DNA of 64,000 nt. It comes from Coniella vitis. Taxonomy: Eukaryota > Ascomycota > Sordariomycetes > Diaporthales > Schizoparmaceae. Both the position numbers and the translations under genes were made by a program. Under the pieces are notes generated by a model. That model made no database searches. It was not told where the DNA came from and saw nothing but the letters and a program-made list of their open reading frames with translations. Below, piece after piece: positions 47,963 to 58,569 of the stretch (position 1 is its first letter; every line of letters starts with the position of its first letter). The stretch spans positions 1,315,001 through 1,379,000 of the forward strand of contig WUJK01000012.1 in assembly GCA_011317545.1 (NCBI GenBank), in the 5' to 3' direction.

Positions 47963-50129
47963 GTCGGGTTTTTGAAATTGCCGCAGGCCTTGGAGGACGA
48001 AAGCCGGCTCCAGTTGATGAATAGAAATAAGCCGGCACAACGAGGAATAAGATATAGGAATGAAAGGAGAGGAACACTATGTACAATGTAGACGAGAAAA
48101 ATAGCGAATCAACAGATCAACAAGCGGACAAATGGAGCCTGTCTCGACAATAATAAGAGATTGTCCAGGACGCTAATGAACGTTTGCACGGTACGCCGTT
48201 CCCCATACAGTAGTGCGCCACACATCAATAATAACCCACGGACTGGCAAGCTGAACTAACCACTTCACCGCCCCGGGGGTCCAGTGACGGTGGCTTTTGG
48301 TGGTGACCACGGTCGCTTGCCTTGTCAGAGGACGCTCCAGTTGAACGCAGGCGTCGAGGTTCGTGTGTCGTAATCGACAAGGGCGTCTTCTGGACCCTGG
48401 CCAATACCTGGGTATATGTGATGCGCGAGACTGTGCTGACTGTGTAAAGGGCAGCTGGTTATCTTTGATCTTTGTGCAAGACCGTGAAGAACAGAGAGGT
48501 TTAGTGGACTCAGAGAGCGCTCAACCAGAGGAAGTGAGCTAGGGCTGGCTGTGTCTTGACCGCGCCTGTTCCTCACCCGTGCGAGAAACCTTCATAGCTG
48601 AAAGTCTTCGTGGACGACCCAGGACAGCCAGTCTCGTGCACTTTATGCTGCTGCTGAGGCCTGGCATGTGCCAGCTGCACGGGCAGATTATCCTAAAGAT
48701 TACATAGTATGGGCCGTTTCAGGGGCAGAGCAAAACAGGACCCCTCTAAACGGGTCCAGGCTCGGTGCGCTGCCACCCTAAAACAGGGGCATCGGCACCT
48801 TTTCCCCGCAAGAAGGAGGGACACATACTATGTAGGTGGGCCAGCGAGACGAGCCAAACAAGCGAGCCAAGCATCCAAGTGCCCAGTGGGAATTATGTAA
48901 GGCGCGTAACCGATGCAAAATCATCGGCAATGCTTCTCCTGTGAGCCACGTGGACTGCGCGCCACTCTTGCTTCAGCCACGAGCCACCTATGGTGCCAGC
49001 GACTGGTATTGCCGATCGCCAACCAGCAATGCGAGGCGGTTGCCGGTCCTTGGTTGTTTGTTGACGAGCTGAACCACCGATCTTTGAGGATGGCCGCCAT
49101 CCCACGGCCATGTTTGGCCGGTTGGCGCTGTTGGTCGACCTATATAGGAGACACACGGCATTGTTGGATGATGGGCTGAGATGCTAGTTGGCAATGAATA
49201 CTCGCGCCGAGATGAGGTATTTGGCCCGTGGACCAGTCTGTTGTCCACTGCGTTCGTCATGAGCCAAAGTCATGTCCCAGCCGGCCACTTTAGGGGCAAG
49301 TCTGAGTCTTTGTCGCTTCCTAAACATGCCACTGATGATTGAGGCTTGGAGGGAGGCAACATATTGAGTAGTGTCTGAAAATCATGTCTTGGACGCAAGA
49401 TGTCTGTTGAGATCCAACCAGAAAAGCGCCCGGGATGACTCTGAGCTGTGTTTCTTTCCATGCAAGCAGCATTCTGTAGTGTTTGAAAAGAAGAGCGTGC
49501 TCGTCAAGTGATTGGTATTGATCTTTGGATACGTGGGCCCAGGAGTCGGAAAGCGGTTGAGTCCGAGCAGCTGCGTTTGCATTACGACGTTGCAATTACG
49601 GTGGACAAAGTCGCAGAATCGTCTACTACTATGTACTAATAAGCTGTTGCTGCCACAGGCTTTTACAGTGTTGTGCCGATCCAGTCGACGTCATTGTTCC
49701 TAGAGCTGCAACTGCTGAGAGCCAGGGGTTGCTCAAGCAGCTTCTCAGCCAGCTACTATGTATAGACAATGAACAATTTGCTGCTACATAGTACAACAAT
49801 TTGGCTCTGCATCACGGGCTTCCTTCAACCTTACATCTGAGCTTGCATAGGAACATTGCCTAGCGTCTGCAGCTGCTACGTCGGTTGATTTGCAGCGCGT
49901 CGAATTCGCCGCAAGGACCCTGATGTATCGCCCCGATGTCGGAAGGCGGGGGGAAGATGGGCCATGGAACTGAGGGGCAGATTTTCGCACCACCACTCAA
50001 CGGTGGACAACAAGCAACATCTACAGTTCTTTCATACATCTTCCAGAGCTTAGCACTGTTGTCTAGCAATTGTCCTAATTTCTCCTTCTCCCCTCCACGC
50101 ACGCCATCCTCACATTTCACACGAAAATC
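47963..50129. promoter_or_regulatory. Divergent region between PLC and LEU2-type genes
   Basis: About 2.2 kb without a supported gene. It has the densest nonamer cluster in the window (48701, 48826, 49627, 49754, 49785). A single TGACTC, the core bound by Gcn4/Cpc1-type activators, is at 49437-49442, about 690 bp upstream of the leucine gene; alone it is weak evidence. 50060-50129 is C/T-rich, like a leader. Confidence 0.45.
49754..49793. repeat. Inverted nonamer pair with 22-nt spacer
   Basis: TACTATGTA at 49754-49762 and TACATAGTA at 49785-49793, with a third copy at 49627. Confidence 0.8.
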
Positions 50130-51633
50130 ATGGCTACTCATAACATCGTGGTTCTTGGCGGTGACCACTGCGGTCCAGAGGTGAGTCGTTCTGCTGCCGC
50201 ATCTCGCCTGGTGCTCCTGCGAGCTTCAGTGCGACTCCGCGCATGGCACGAGCACATTTCGTTGCACACCATTGGCGCTGGGCTTGCTTGTGGTGGTCTC
50301 GTCTGAGCTAACGCGTCCTTTCAATGGCAGGTCGTGAGCGAAGCCGTCAAGGTATGATACACAAAGTTCAAATCGCAAGGAACCGGGCTCTCTAGCCCCG
50401 AGAAGCTTGCGCTCACCTGTACCATTCAACTGTGATAGGTCATCAAGGCTATCGAGACGCTGAGCCCCTCAGCGGGAAAGTTCAACCTGCAGGACCACCT
50501 GTTTGGTGGCGTAAGTGTTTCCTCTCCGTGCCACACACAGCCTTTGATGGCTTCCTCTGTACAACGGCCCACAAGAAATAACCAAGGCCCCCTTTGTTTG
50601 CGTAGGCCTCGATTGACGCCCACGGCACGCCGTTGACCGACGAGACCCTCGCTGCCGCCAAGTCCGCCAATGCCGTGCTCCTTGGTGCCATTGGCGGTCC
50701 GGAATGGGGCCCCTCCTCCCCGGTGCGGCCCGAGACCGGCATTCTCAAGCTGCGCAAGGAGCTCGAGACCTACGGTAATCTGCGGCCTTGCAGCTTCGCC
50801 TCCGAATCTCTCGTCGACAGCTCCCCCCTCAAGGCCGAAGTCTGCCGAGGCACCGACTTTGTGGTTGTCCGTGAATTGACTGGTGGCATTTACTTTGGCG
50901 AGCGGCAAGAAGACGATGGCGTCAAGGGCTTCGCTATGGACACAGAGCCCTACAGCAAAGCCGAGATTGAGCGCATTGCCCGTCTGTCTGCTTTTCTCGC
51001 CCTCGCCCAGGACCCTCCCGCCAAGGTCTGGAGCTTGGACAAGGCAAATGTGCTGGCTACCAGCCGCTTGTGGAGGAAGACGGTCACAGAGCTGTTTCAG
51101 CGCGAGTTCCCTCAGCTGCAGCTTGAGCACCAGCTGATTGACTCGGCTGCCATGCTAATGGTCAAGAGCCCCCGCACTCTGAACGGTATCGTCATGACTA
51201 GTAATCTGTTTGGCGACATCATCAGCGACGAAGCCAGCGTTATCCCTGGTAGCATTGGTCTCCTTCCTAGTGCTAGCTTGGGCGGTCTGCCAGATGGCAA
51301 GAGCAAGTGCAATGGCATTTACGAGCCTATTCACGGTGCGTGGCTTCAGTGCGATTGTCTGTGAAATCCAAACGCTGTCGCTAACTCGGAACAATAGGCT
51401 CGGCACCTGACATTTCCGGCAAGGGCATCGTCAACCCCGTCGGCACCATCCTTTCTGTTGCCATGATGTTCAGATACTCTCTTGGTCTGCCTAACGAGGC
51501 CAAGGCTATCGAGGCCGCCGTCAAGAACGCCATCGACAACGGCACCCGCACCAAGGACCTTGGTGGAAGCGCCACTACTAAGGACATGGGCGATGCAGTT
51601 GTTGCGGAGCTGGAGAAGATTCTCAACAAATGA
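50130..51633 (+). CDS. LEU2: 3-isopropylmalate dehydrogenase (leucine biosynthesis)
   Basis: Five exons: 50130-50180, 50331-50351 (21 nt), 50439-50510, 50606-51335 and 51398-51633, giving 369 residues, the usual length. The product oxidises and decarboxylates 3-isopropylmalate with NAD+ to 2-oxoisocaproate, the third step of the leucine pathway. Family hallmarks: VVLGGDHCGPEV at the N terminus, LLGAIGGPEWGP, ETGILKLRKEL, FVVVRELTGGIYFGER, the metal and substrate site around LIDSAAMLMV, and SNLFGDIISDEASVIPGSIGLLPSASLG with the catalytic-site Asp residues. The tiny exon 2 encodes only VVSEAVK. It is required to keep the N-terminal beta-alpha unit, so the gene model is firm although four introns are crowded in the first half. 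Confidence 0.97.
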
Positions 51634-52101
51634 AGAATGAAAAATCGTTGAGGTCTTTTTGAGAAAGGAAGCGAAGCTAGAGAGCTTGATAAAAACCCGG
51701 GATCCATGCTTGGATTCCTTCCGTGTACTATGACAGTCCGTTACCTGGTCCTTCGGCAAGAGTTTGAAGCCAACAGTGAGATACCTAATTCAGCTATGAT
51801 CTGAATTGACGAAAAGTTTTGCTTTACTTCTTAACGATGTTATTTGACTTCTGATATTCGAGACTGCCACGACAGAGCGCCCATGTTCAGGACCAAAAAG
51901 GAGAGGCGTGGAGCCGATAATTACCATGGTGGCAGGGAGGAAAGATGGTTTCCAAGCCGCATTCCCATAGATGCTCACAATTCTACGATATGGTACTTGT
52001 AATAATTGATGGTGCTGTAAGCCATGGCTCATCCAGTCCATTCCTGTCTTGATACCGGAAGAAAGAAAGGAAGGAAAGGAAAGGAAAGACACGTTCAAAT
52101 C
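51634..52101. other. Convergent 3' region
   Basis: Short 3' flanks of the leucine gene and the APH-like gene; an AAGG/AAGGA repeat lies near 52062-52090. No gene. Confidence 0.5.
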
Positions 52102-53487
52102 TTATGCGTGCGCTGGCCTCTTGCTACCAGAGAAGAGGTTGAGAAAAGGAAACCTTCGACACCAGGCCCGCACAGTGACAGCCGCCCTTTTACATATGTT
52201 CATGCTGTTAACGTTCTCGCTCATGCTCAATGCTGCGTCATCCGCGGTACGGGTCGTCACTTCCTGGAAGTGCGAGTTCAAAAAGAGATCAAGACGGCGA
52301 ACCTCTTGCCAGTCCCCCACTTCATCGACCACCCGATTCAGCTTACCGTCATCGAATGCAATTCCATGCCACAGCAGGACGCCGAGAGCATGCGCAGCAT
52401 CCACCGCACTGCGAAACTTGCTCGTCCGAGACAAAAGATTACACTCTGGCATCTCGTGCGCCAGACACTCCCAGAAATGATCATACAACTCTCGAGCCTG
52501 TAGGTGATATGCAAACCGACCGCTGCTATCTGTTGTGCCGAGGAGTTCATGCAAACCGTACAAAACAACGCCGAATGGCAGCCATTCGGCCTCGGCCCAG
52601 TCTAATAGTCCCGTCATGGAGACGACGCCCTCAGCAGAACGGTGGACGGTGCCACCGTGTGTATCCTCTTTTATTAGCCACTGCTGCTTTTCGACCATGA
52701 TATTTGCAGAGACAATATCACCGTGGGTCAAGACCCACGGCAACGCTTTGATCTCGTCCAGTCGATATTGTATAGTCTTGACCAAGGGGCGGAAACGCTC
52801 TGGCAGGTGGCGGCTCATTTGCTCCAGTCTCCACTGCATTGAGGCACCGATTCTGCTTGTGCCAATATTCGAAGATGATCCGACGTTGCTCTGATGTCGC
52901 TGCCGCTGGTTCTTCCACCCCATCGCGATGAAGCGAGCAAAGTCACTAATAAGTGGCTTCTGCTGTTGCAGGATCACCAGAGCCGGTGGCCGCTCAGCCA
53001 GCCAATCCTCGGACGGATTGGAGAGCTTGTGGTAGTAATCACTCAGTGGAAGACCAAAGATGCGCTCCATGCAAATCACATCAAAGCAGATGTTACCTGC
53101 CCCGACGTCGCCTATAACAACACCTTCATCGGTAGGTACTGCAGCAGCAACTTTGGAAGATCCCCATGCACTATTGCAGACCTCGAGGATCCTGAGGAGC
53201 TGTGTGTCTGGCGCAAGTGCACCATATACTTTGCTAGCTTCTCTTGCCACTTGGATATCCAACCTGTGGGCCGGCGGTCGGAACTGGAGGACGCGGTGGG
53301 CAGAGTCAATGATTAACGTGTAAGAGCAGTAACCTTGGGGCGCGGCTTCATAGATATCTTGGCCTGGGAAGAGGGTTGCTGCTAGGGATAGACAGCGTTC
53401 TCGTGTTGTGATTGGGTGCACACCACATCGTTGGAAGAAGGCTTCGACACCGTCGCCTTGTCCTGGTATAAGTGGTGACTGCTCCAT
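52102..53487 (-). CDS. Aminoglycoside-phosphotransferase-fold (APH) kinase-like protein
   Basis: Intronless. I take the ATG at 53487 (MEQSPLIPGQ), giving 461 residues; an in-frame ATG at 53679 would add 64 residues of unlike composition. The kinase-like C-lobe is clear: HGD at 255-257 followed by Asn262 (catalytic loop HGDIVSANIMV) and LLDWAEAEWLPFG, with Asp296 as the metal-binding residue of the DFG-like motif. The N-lobe is diverged, with no obvious glycine-rich loop. Fungal APH-fold proteins are numerous and mostly uncharacterised. Substrates may be small molecules and antibiotic resistance should not be assumed. It is convergent with the leucine gene and about 5 kb from the RIP-altered region. 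Confidence 0.82.
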   Translation of the reverse strand: MEQSPLIPGQGDGVEAFFQRCGVHPITTRERCLSLAATLFPGQDIYEAAPQGYCSYTLIIDSAHRVLQFRPPAHRLDIQVAREASKVYGALAPDTQLLRILEVCNSAWGSSKVAAAVPTDEGVVIGDVGAGNICFDVICMERIFGLPLSDYYHKLSNPSEDWLAERPPALVILQQQKPLISDFARFIAMGWKNQRQRHQSNVGSSSNIGTSRIGASMQWRLEQMSRHLPERFRPLVKTIQYRLDEIKALPWVLTHGDIVSANIMVEKQQWLIKEDTHGGTVHRSAEGVVSMTGLLDWAEAEWLPFGVVLYGLHELLGTTDSSGRFAYHLQARELYDHFWECLAHEMPECNLLSRTSKFRSAVDAAHALGVLLWHGIAFDDGKLNRVVDEVGDWQEVRRLDLFLNSHFQEVTTRTADDAALSMSENVNSMNICKRAAVTVRAWCRRFPFLNLFSGSKRPAHA

Positions 53488-55041
53488 TACTGGTGAAGAG
53501 ACACGAATCGGAAAGTGCTTGACAATAGTAAAGAGTGATTGAATTCCATGAATTTTGAAGTGATTAGAGAGTATATACCATTTGTCTATACTGCGTTTAT
53601 CCTTCGGTCTTCGGGAGGTCTCTCGACTCCGCATCAGCTGATCCCCGCGTTCGACCAGTTTCGTGCAAAATACCACCATCCCAACGTTTGGCTGCTCGCT
53701 CAGCGGTATAACAGGTGGCCGTATATGATTGGCTTTCAGTCCTGGCTATGAATCGATTGTCGTCTCTAGATTCAATGTATTTTTTTTATCAAAGCTCCAG
53801 AACGAGTATCATTGCGAATTGCAATTTTCAGATTTATTCTGGCTATTAATATGAAGTAGCAAGTAATTGAGAAAGGAGATAGCATTGAACGTATTCTATG
53901 CTGTTCCGAGATTGAAACAAAGACATTATCGTGCACAAACACTATCCAAGTGCTGTTTGTTGAGACTCGGACTCAGAAAGCATTGCGTACCCTCTTGGCT
54001 CGAGAGGGCATGCTCATTATAGTCAACCGGAGTTGATCACCTTGTATCCCAGGCCTTCAGACATCGACTACTTCTGAGGTATTAGACATCAAATATTTGC
54101 GGCTGCACAATATACGCGACTCAGTAAGATTTTACAGAATGAGTACCCAAGTATATGTAATAGGATGCGAAGGGGCTTAATAGGATATTCAATATGATAA
54201 TATCTTACAAAAGTATTAAGGACCTAGCAGCTGAAGAAGGTTATTTTGCGCCGTGAATAAATCCCAATTCAAAAAAGCCTAGGGCCATTAATTGGTTTGA
54301 GACGGAGACCGCTCAATCTTTATTGTCTGCCATGGCATATTCTTTTGATTGAGCAAAAAAGGCTCATGCTATGGTATATTGCGATTAGGAGATCCCTTCT
54401 CACATTGACTCTTTGAGCCTTTGTGGGCTCTCGCTTCCCATTTCACCCGATGTGAAAAGCCCAAGACTCTCAAGATACCCACGACTTTGAAATCGTGTGA
54501 TGCTTCCATATTAGGCTCAATGTCAAAATCTCATCACGAGAGAACCAAGACGACCAGCTACTCTCGAGATTACTGCAATGTTCTAGAATCGGGACCCCAT
54601 CAATCTGTGATTAGAAAGACTGGATCCGTTTGTTCACAATAATGAGTGGATTTCCTGAATGGTCCTGTCGAATTCTCCTAGCTCGATTCGCGATTATTAG
54701 CGGAAGAAGTGGTTGTCAAGTTAGGCAAGAGCGTATTATCATTTGTTGAGCCATGTGCGACATCGTCATCTACACTTTGCCATCCCCGGCACTTTCTTTG
54801 CGCTCTCGTGGCTGGAGGCCCACCTGCCATTATCGTCACAGGGCCTTTGCAACGGTCAATAGTGACCCAATGTCGACCTTGCCTAGAATGCTTCAGTTTC
54901 TCTCCCAGATGCCTTGCTCCCCTCTTGGATCTCACGACACCCAGCCCCAAGTTGGTTTATCAGCATCTATAAACGCATTTCCTAAGTATCCTACCCAACA
55001 GCACAGCACAAACAGGCCAGAACTCAATCCTGTGGCTGACG
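53488..55041. other. Divergent region before the DUF2235 gene
   Basis: AT-rich from about 53750 to 54420. No gene supported; a 73-codon plus-strand frame at 54421 shows no family features. C/T-rich patches before 55042 may be the hydrolase leader. Confidence 0.4.
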
Positions 55042-56874
55042 ATGGCCCGACAAAAGAAGCGCCTCATCATTTGCTGCGACGGCACCTGGATGAATTCGGA
55101 CAAGGGCTTTGAAAAGGGCAGACCACAGCCTCCTTCAAATGTCACCCGCATAGCCCGGTCCTTCAAGCGGGGCTGCAGCGATGGCACTGTCCAAATTGTC
55201 AATTACCAGTCTGGAGTTGGCACCGGCAGCACAATGGCTGATGCCTTCTCTGGAGGCGCATTTGGTAATGGTGTCGCGGAGGTAATATGAGTTCCTTTCA
55301 AGTTCTCTCTTAGAGGCTCTGCTGTCTAGCTAATCACCAAGAGCAGCATATGCGCGAAAGTTACTCCTTCATTTGTGCCAACTACGTTGACGGCGACGAG
55401 ATCATCCTCATTGGCTTCTCACGAGGAGCTTTCACCGCTCGGAGTATTGCCGGCATGATTGGAGATATCGGTCTGCTCACTCGGGAGGGAATGGAATTCT
55501 TCTTTCCCATTTTTAAAGACATGCAGAATTGGCGGACCAAGAACTACAAAGATCCCTTTCCAGGCATTCCGTTCGACGACAAGCCCATGGGAGACGAGGC
55601 AGAGTCAGAGTATCGTAAAAAGCTTATCGAGAAGGGATATACCCGTGTCTTCGAACATGGCGGTGCAGGGAAACTGATAACTGTCAAGGCTGTCGCTGTC
55701 TTCGACACGGTCGGCAGTCTTGGTGTGCCTTCTGTTCCGTGGATGCAGAAGCTTGGCATTGACCACACCACAACCGAACTTCGGTTTTATGATACTGCCC
55801 TGTCTGATCGCATTGAACACGCCTTCCATGCGCTTGCACTTGACGAACCTCGTCCACCCTTTAGTCCCTCTATCTGGGAGCGTCCTGCTTCGAACAAGGG
55901 CTTCACTGACCTTCGTCAGGTGTGGTTCCCAGGCAATCATGGCAATGTTGGCGGTGGCTGGCCTGATCAGGGAATTGCCAACATGGCAATGGCTTGTAAG
56001 TTTCCCTTCTTAACCTCTACATCGAATTCCTGTCCATTACGAGAAACGTGACCGATGCTATTGCGAGGAGGATTGCGTGTAATACTCACCTGACCCCTTA
56101 GGGATGATGGATCAGCTCATGACGGTGGGCGTCGAATTCGACCTAGGATCCCTTCACCGCATGATCAATGAGACGGAGAGATACTACCGTGGACACCCTA
56201 TGGCAGGTTCTATGCCCACGAAGGAAGCACCTCCAGCCAAGGGCAAGTCTCCCAAGATGGTAGAAGCTATCAAGAGCAAAGTTCCAGCCTCACTCAAAGA
56301 AAAGGCGGCCAAGGTGGTCCCAACACCTTATTACAAATGGGCCAACGACGAAATACTCGAAAACAACCACCCTGTACGGCCTTGGGGAACCGGTGCCATC
56401 CTCAGAGCCCACAGTCCCATGTACACACTTGGCGGTAGCATTATTCGCTCACCTGGCATGTATCACAAACTCAACACATATGACGGCAAAGAATTGCCCG
56501 AGTATCTAGAAGATACATGCGAGAAAATTCACCCCTCTGTGCGAATTCGCTTGGCTGTTGGTGGGCTCGGTTACGATGATAAACGGCAGTGGAACGCTGA
56601 GGCGCTTACCAATGCCGGATGGGAACTCCGGAGAAGAGCCGATGGTAAGTGGTTTTGGCAGTACGAGGGCAAAGAAGACCTGCCAAACAAGGTGCTGGAG
56701 GAAGCAGACATGGGACACTATGAATTGAGGATGCTGGAATTAGCTGGCGGGAGCCCGTCTATTTGGGACTATGTCAACAACATGAAGATCGAGGACTTTG
56801 ATGGTCGTGGCAGCAGAAAGCCGTCTATGGTGAAAAAGGTTGGCGATACAGAAGTGACTGTCAAGAGTACCTGA
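55042..56874 (+). CDS. DUF2235 alpha/beta hydrolase (Tle1-like phospholipase fold)
   Basis: Three exons: 55042-55281, 55347-55995 and 56102-56874, giving 553 residues. Donors are GTAATA and GTAAGT, and phases match. The N terminus (KRLIICCDGTWMNSD) is the family hallmark. The nucleophile elbow is GFSRGAF with Ser105. An acid candidate lies in VFDTVGSLG and the histidine candidate in FPGNHGNVGGGW. This set matches the catalytic domain shared with bacterial type VI lipase effectors Tle1; fungal copies are common and their substrates are unknown. There is no signal peptide, so it is probably cytosolic. A lysine-rich segment (about 300-370) lies between core and C-terminal region. It is the last intact gene before the transposon-rich DNA. 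Confidence 0.92.
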
Positions 56875-58560
56875 CAAGGCTTGTTACTGAGGTTGTTTAC
56901 GGTGGCCTGTGACGGAAGCACCACATTTCATGGAGCTTGCTTATAAGTAATATGTTGGGATGCTGTGTTTGGTAGCAGGAGACCCTAAAAATCAATACCC
57001 GCCATTCTCCAAAGAGCTGATCCACACTGGTGATCATGGTAATTCATACGTACTATGTAGGTATTCTGACATGTTCACACATTGAAAGGCCTTTCTATTT
57101 TTGAGCCTTCAGACTGGAGCTAATCAAGGTATAGAATGAAGTCTGATTCTTTGCGAATTGGTGGCGGATCATATGATAGATACGACCTGGTTTTGACGAT
57201 CCCGATGAGATCGTCGACAAATTGCAAGCGGTATAAAAGTGCTCATGGGACTAGATAGTATCCGAGCTTCTATACCATGTAGCGGGCGGCATGATTCGTG
57301 ATTATTCTCAAGCAGACCAACCGAATGCGTTTGCTTGCTGACCGCATACTTACATCATGTCTGGTGATATTTGCTCCGATATAGCCTGAATCCATTAAAG
57401 GAAGCCTTATCAAGGATGTTGTCAATCGCCTCACTACGCACGAAGGATTCACGATCAATCTCGATCTGGGATTGGATAGCTCTGGACCTGGAGACGGATC
57501 AATGGATGAAGACCACCATGTGAAGGATATGATTGAATTTCCGTTGTCTTAATGCTGTTTGGTATATTGTTGGGCATGGTTCGAAACGGGATGGAGGGCG
57601 GCATCTCGAACTTGTCCCGAACAGTTGAACATCCTGTGAGAGGTGAATGAGAAGACGCATTGATGAGAAACTCGGGATATGAATCAGGTAAACAAGCCAA
57701 GGTACGTGTACATCCGTAGGACCTTTGGCCTTGCCCATCAACCTGCCCTCTTTGGGGAAAGAATACTCCAATGTCAATACGGACTACGAAAAGCTAAAGC
57801 AGCATCATCCCACGTGTAGCCCAAAGTCTGGTTTTAGCCCCAGGGAGAAAAAAAGTAAATTGTTCTTTTGTCTTTGATTTCACACCGTCACTACCCTTCT
57901 GCACTCATGTACTTCGCACCCGCACCCGCTTTGACGTTGAGGATCGGTACATCTCGAAAGTATTCCTGGCTCGGAACGGGAACCTGTTGAGCTTGCCCTG
58001 CCTTGCCTTTTGCCTTGTGAAAAGGGTATTGGAGCTTGGATCGTCACAGTAGGCCGGTGCTTGGCTGGAAGCCAAGTAGCTTAGATTCTGTGCCAGTGCT
58101 CCTGTGCCCCTGGGTGAGCAAAGGTATGGCTCGGCAGGCACAATATCAATGTGATTGGAGGTTTTGATGCAAAGGGGATGTATTTGCTCGCTTCAGCTAC
58201 TGGATACGATAGTAAGTATTACAACAATTGGTATGGGAGAAGAAGGCCGAGACGAGGCTGGCAGGTCTGGCACGGAGGAGCAAGAGAAGGATGAGGAATG
58301 GAACCGAAACTGGAAACTGGGACAGGAGCAGTCTATTTTGCATTATTTTTTTCTTTCATCTTTTTCATCCTTTTTTTTTTTTTCATGAGACTTGTTACTA
58401 ATGACGTCGGTTTCTGTATACTGGCAAGTACTTACACCGCAATGCGCCTTGGATAGTACGTACAATACCTGATTGCTTATTGTGAAAGTGGCATTCAACC
58501 CTAACCCGAAAGCCATTATGTCAGCCTGATAATAGGCTTTACATAAGCAGAACAATAGCT
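56875..58560. other. Transition from gene space to RIP-altered DNA
   Basis: Unique sequence of normal composition becoming AT-rich. A nonamer is at 57051 and a T run at 58369-58384. Apart from the weak coding-like segments near 57183-57552 (separate entry), nothing is supported. Confidence 0.45.
57183..57552 (+). pseudogene. Possible gene remnant or small multi-exon gene
   Basis: Two plus-strand segments read like protein. 57183-57230 encodes a run containing FDDPDEIVDKLQA and ends at a GTATAA donor-like site. 57385-57552 starts after a TAG acceptor, encodes about 55 residues (PESIKGSLIKDVVNRLTTHE, then an acidic stretch) and ends at TAA. Joining them keeps the phase. No start codon or upstream exons can be defined and I do not recognise the protein. 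It may be a decayed gene or coincidence. Confidence 0.22.
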
Positions 58561-58569
58561 TCGGCAATA

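Noticed and set aside
52102..53487. APH-fold gene as an antibiotic-resistance determinant
   Set aside because: The fold is shared by many fungal proteins of unknown substrate; nothing in the sequence or context supports resistance.
58497..58507. Telomere-like AACCCTAACCC next to the RIP boundary
   Set aside because: Under two repeat units; too short to claim an interstitial telomere.
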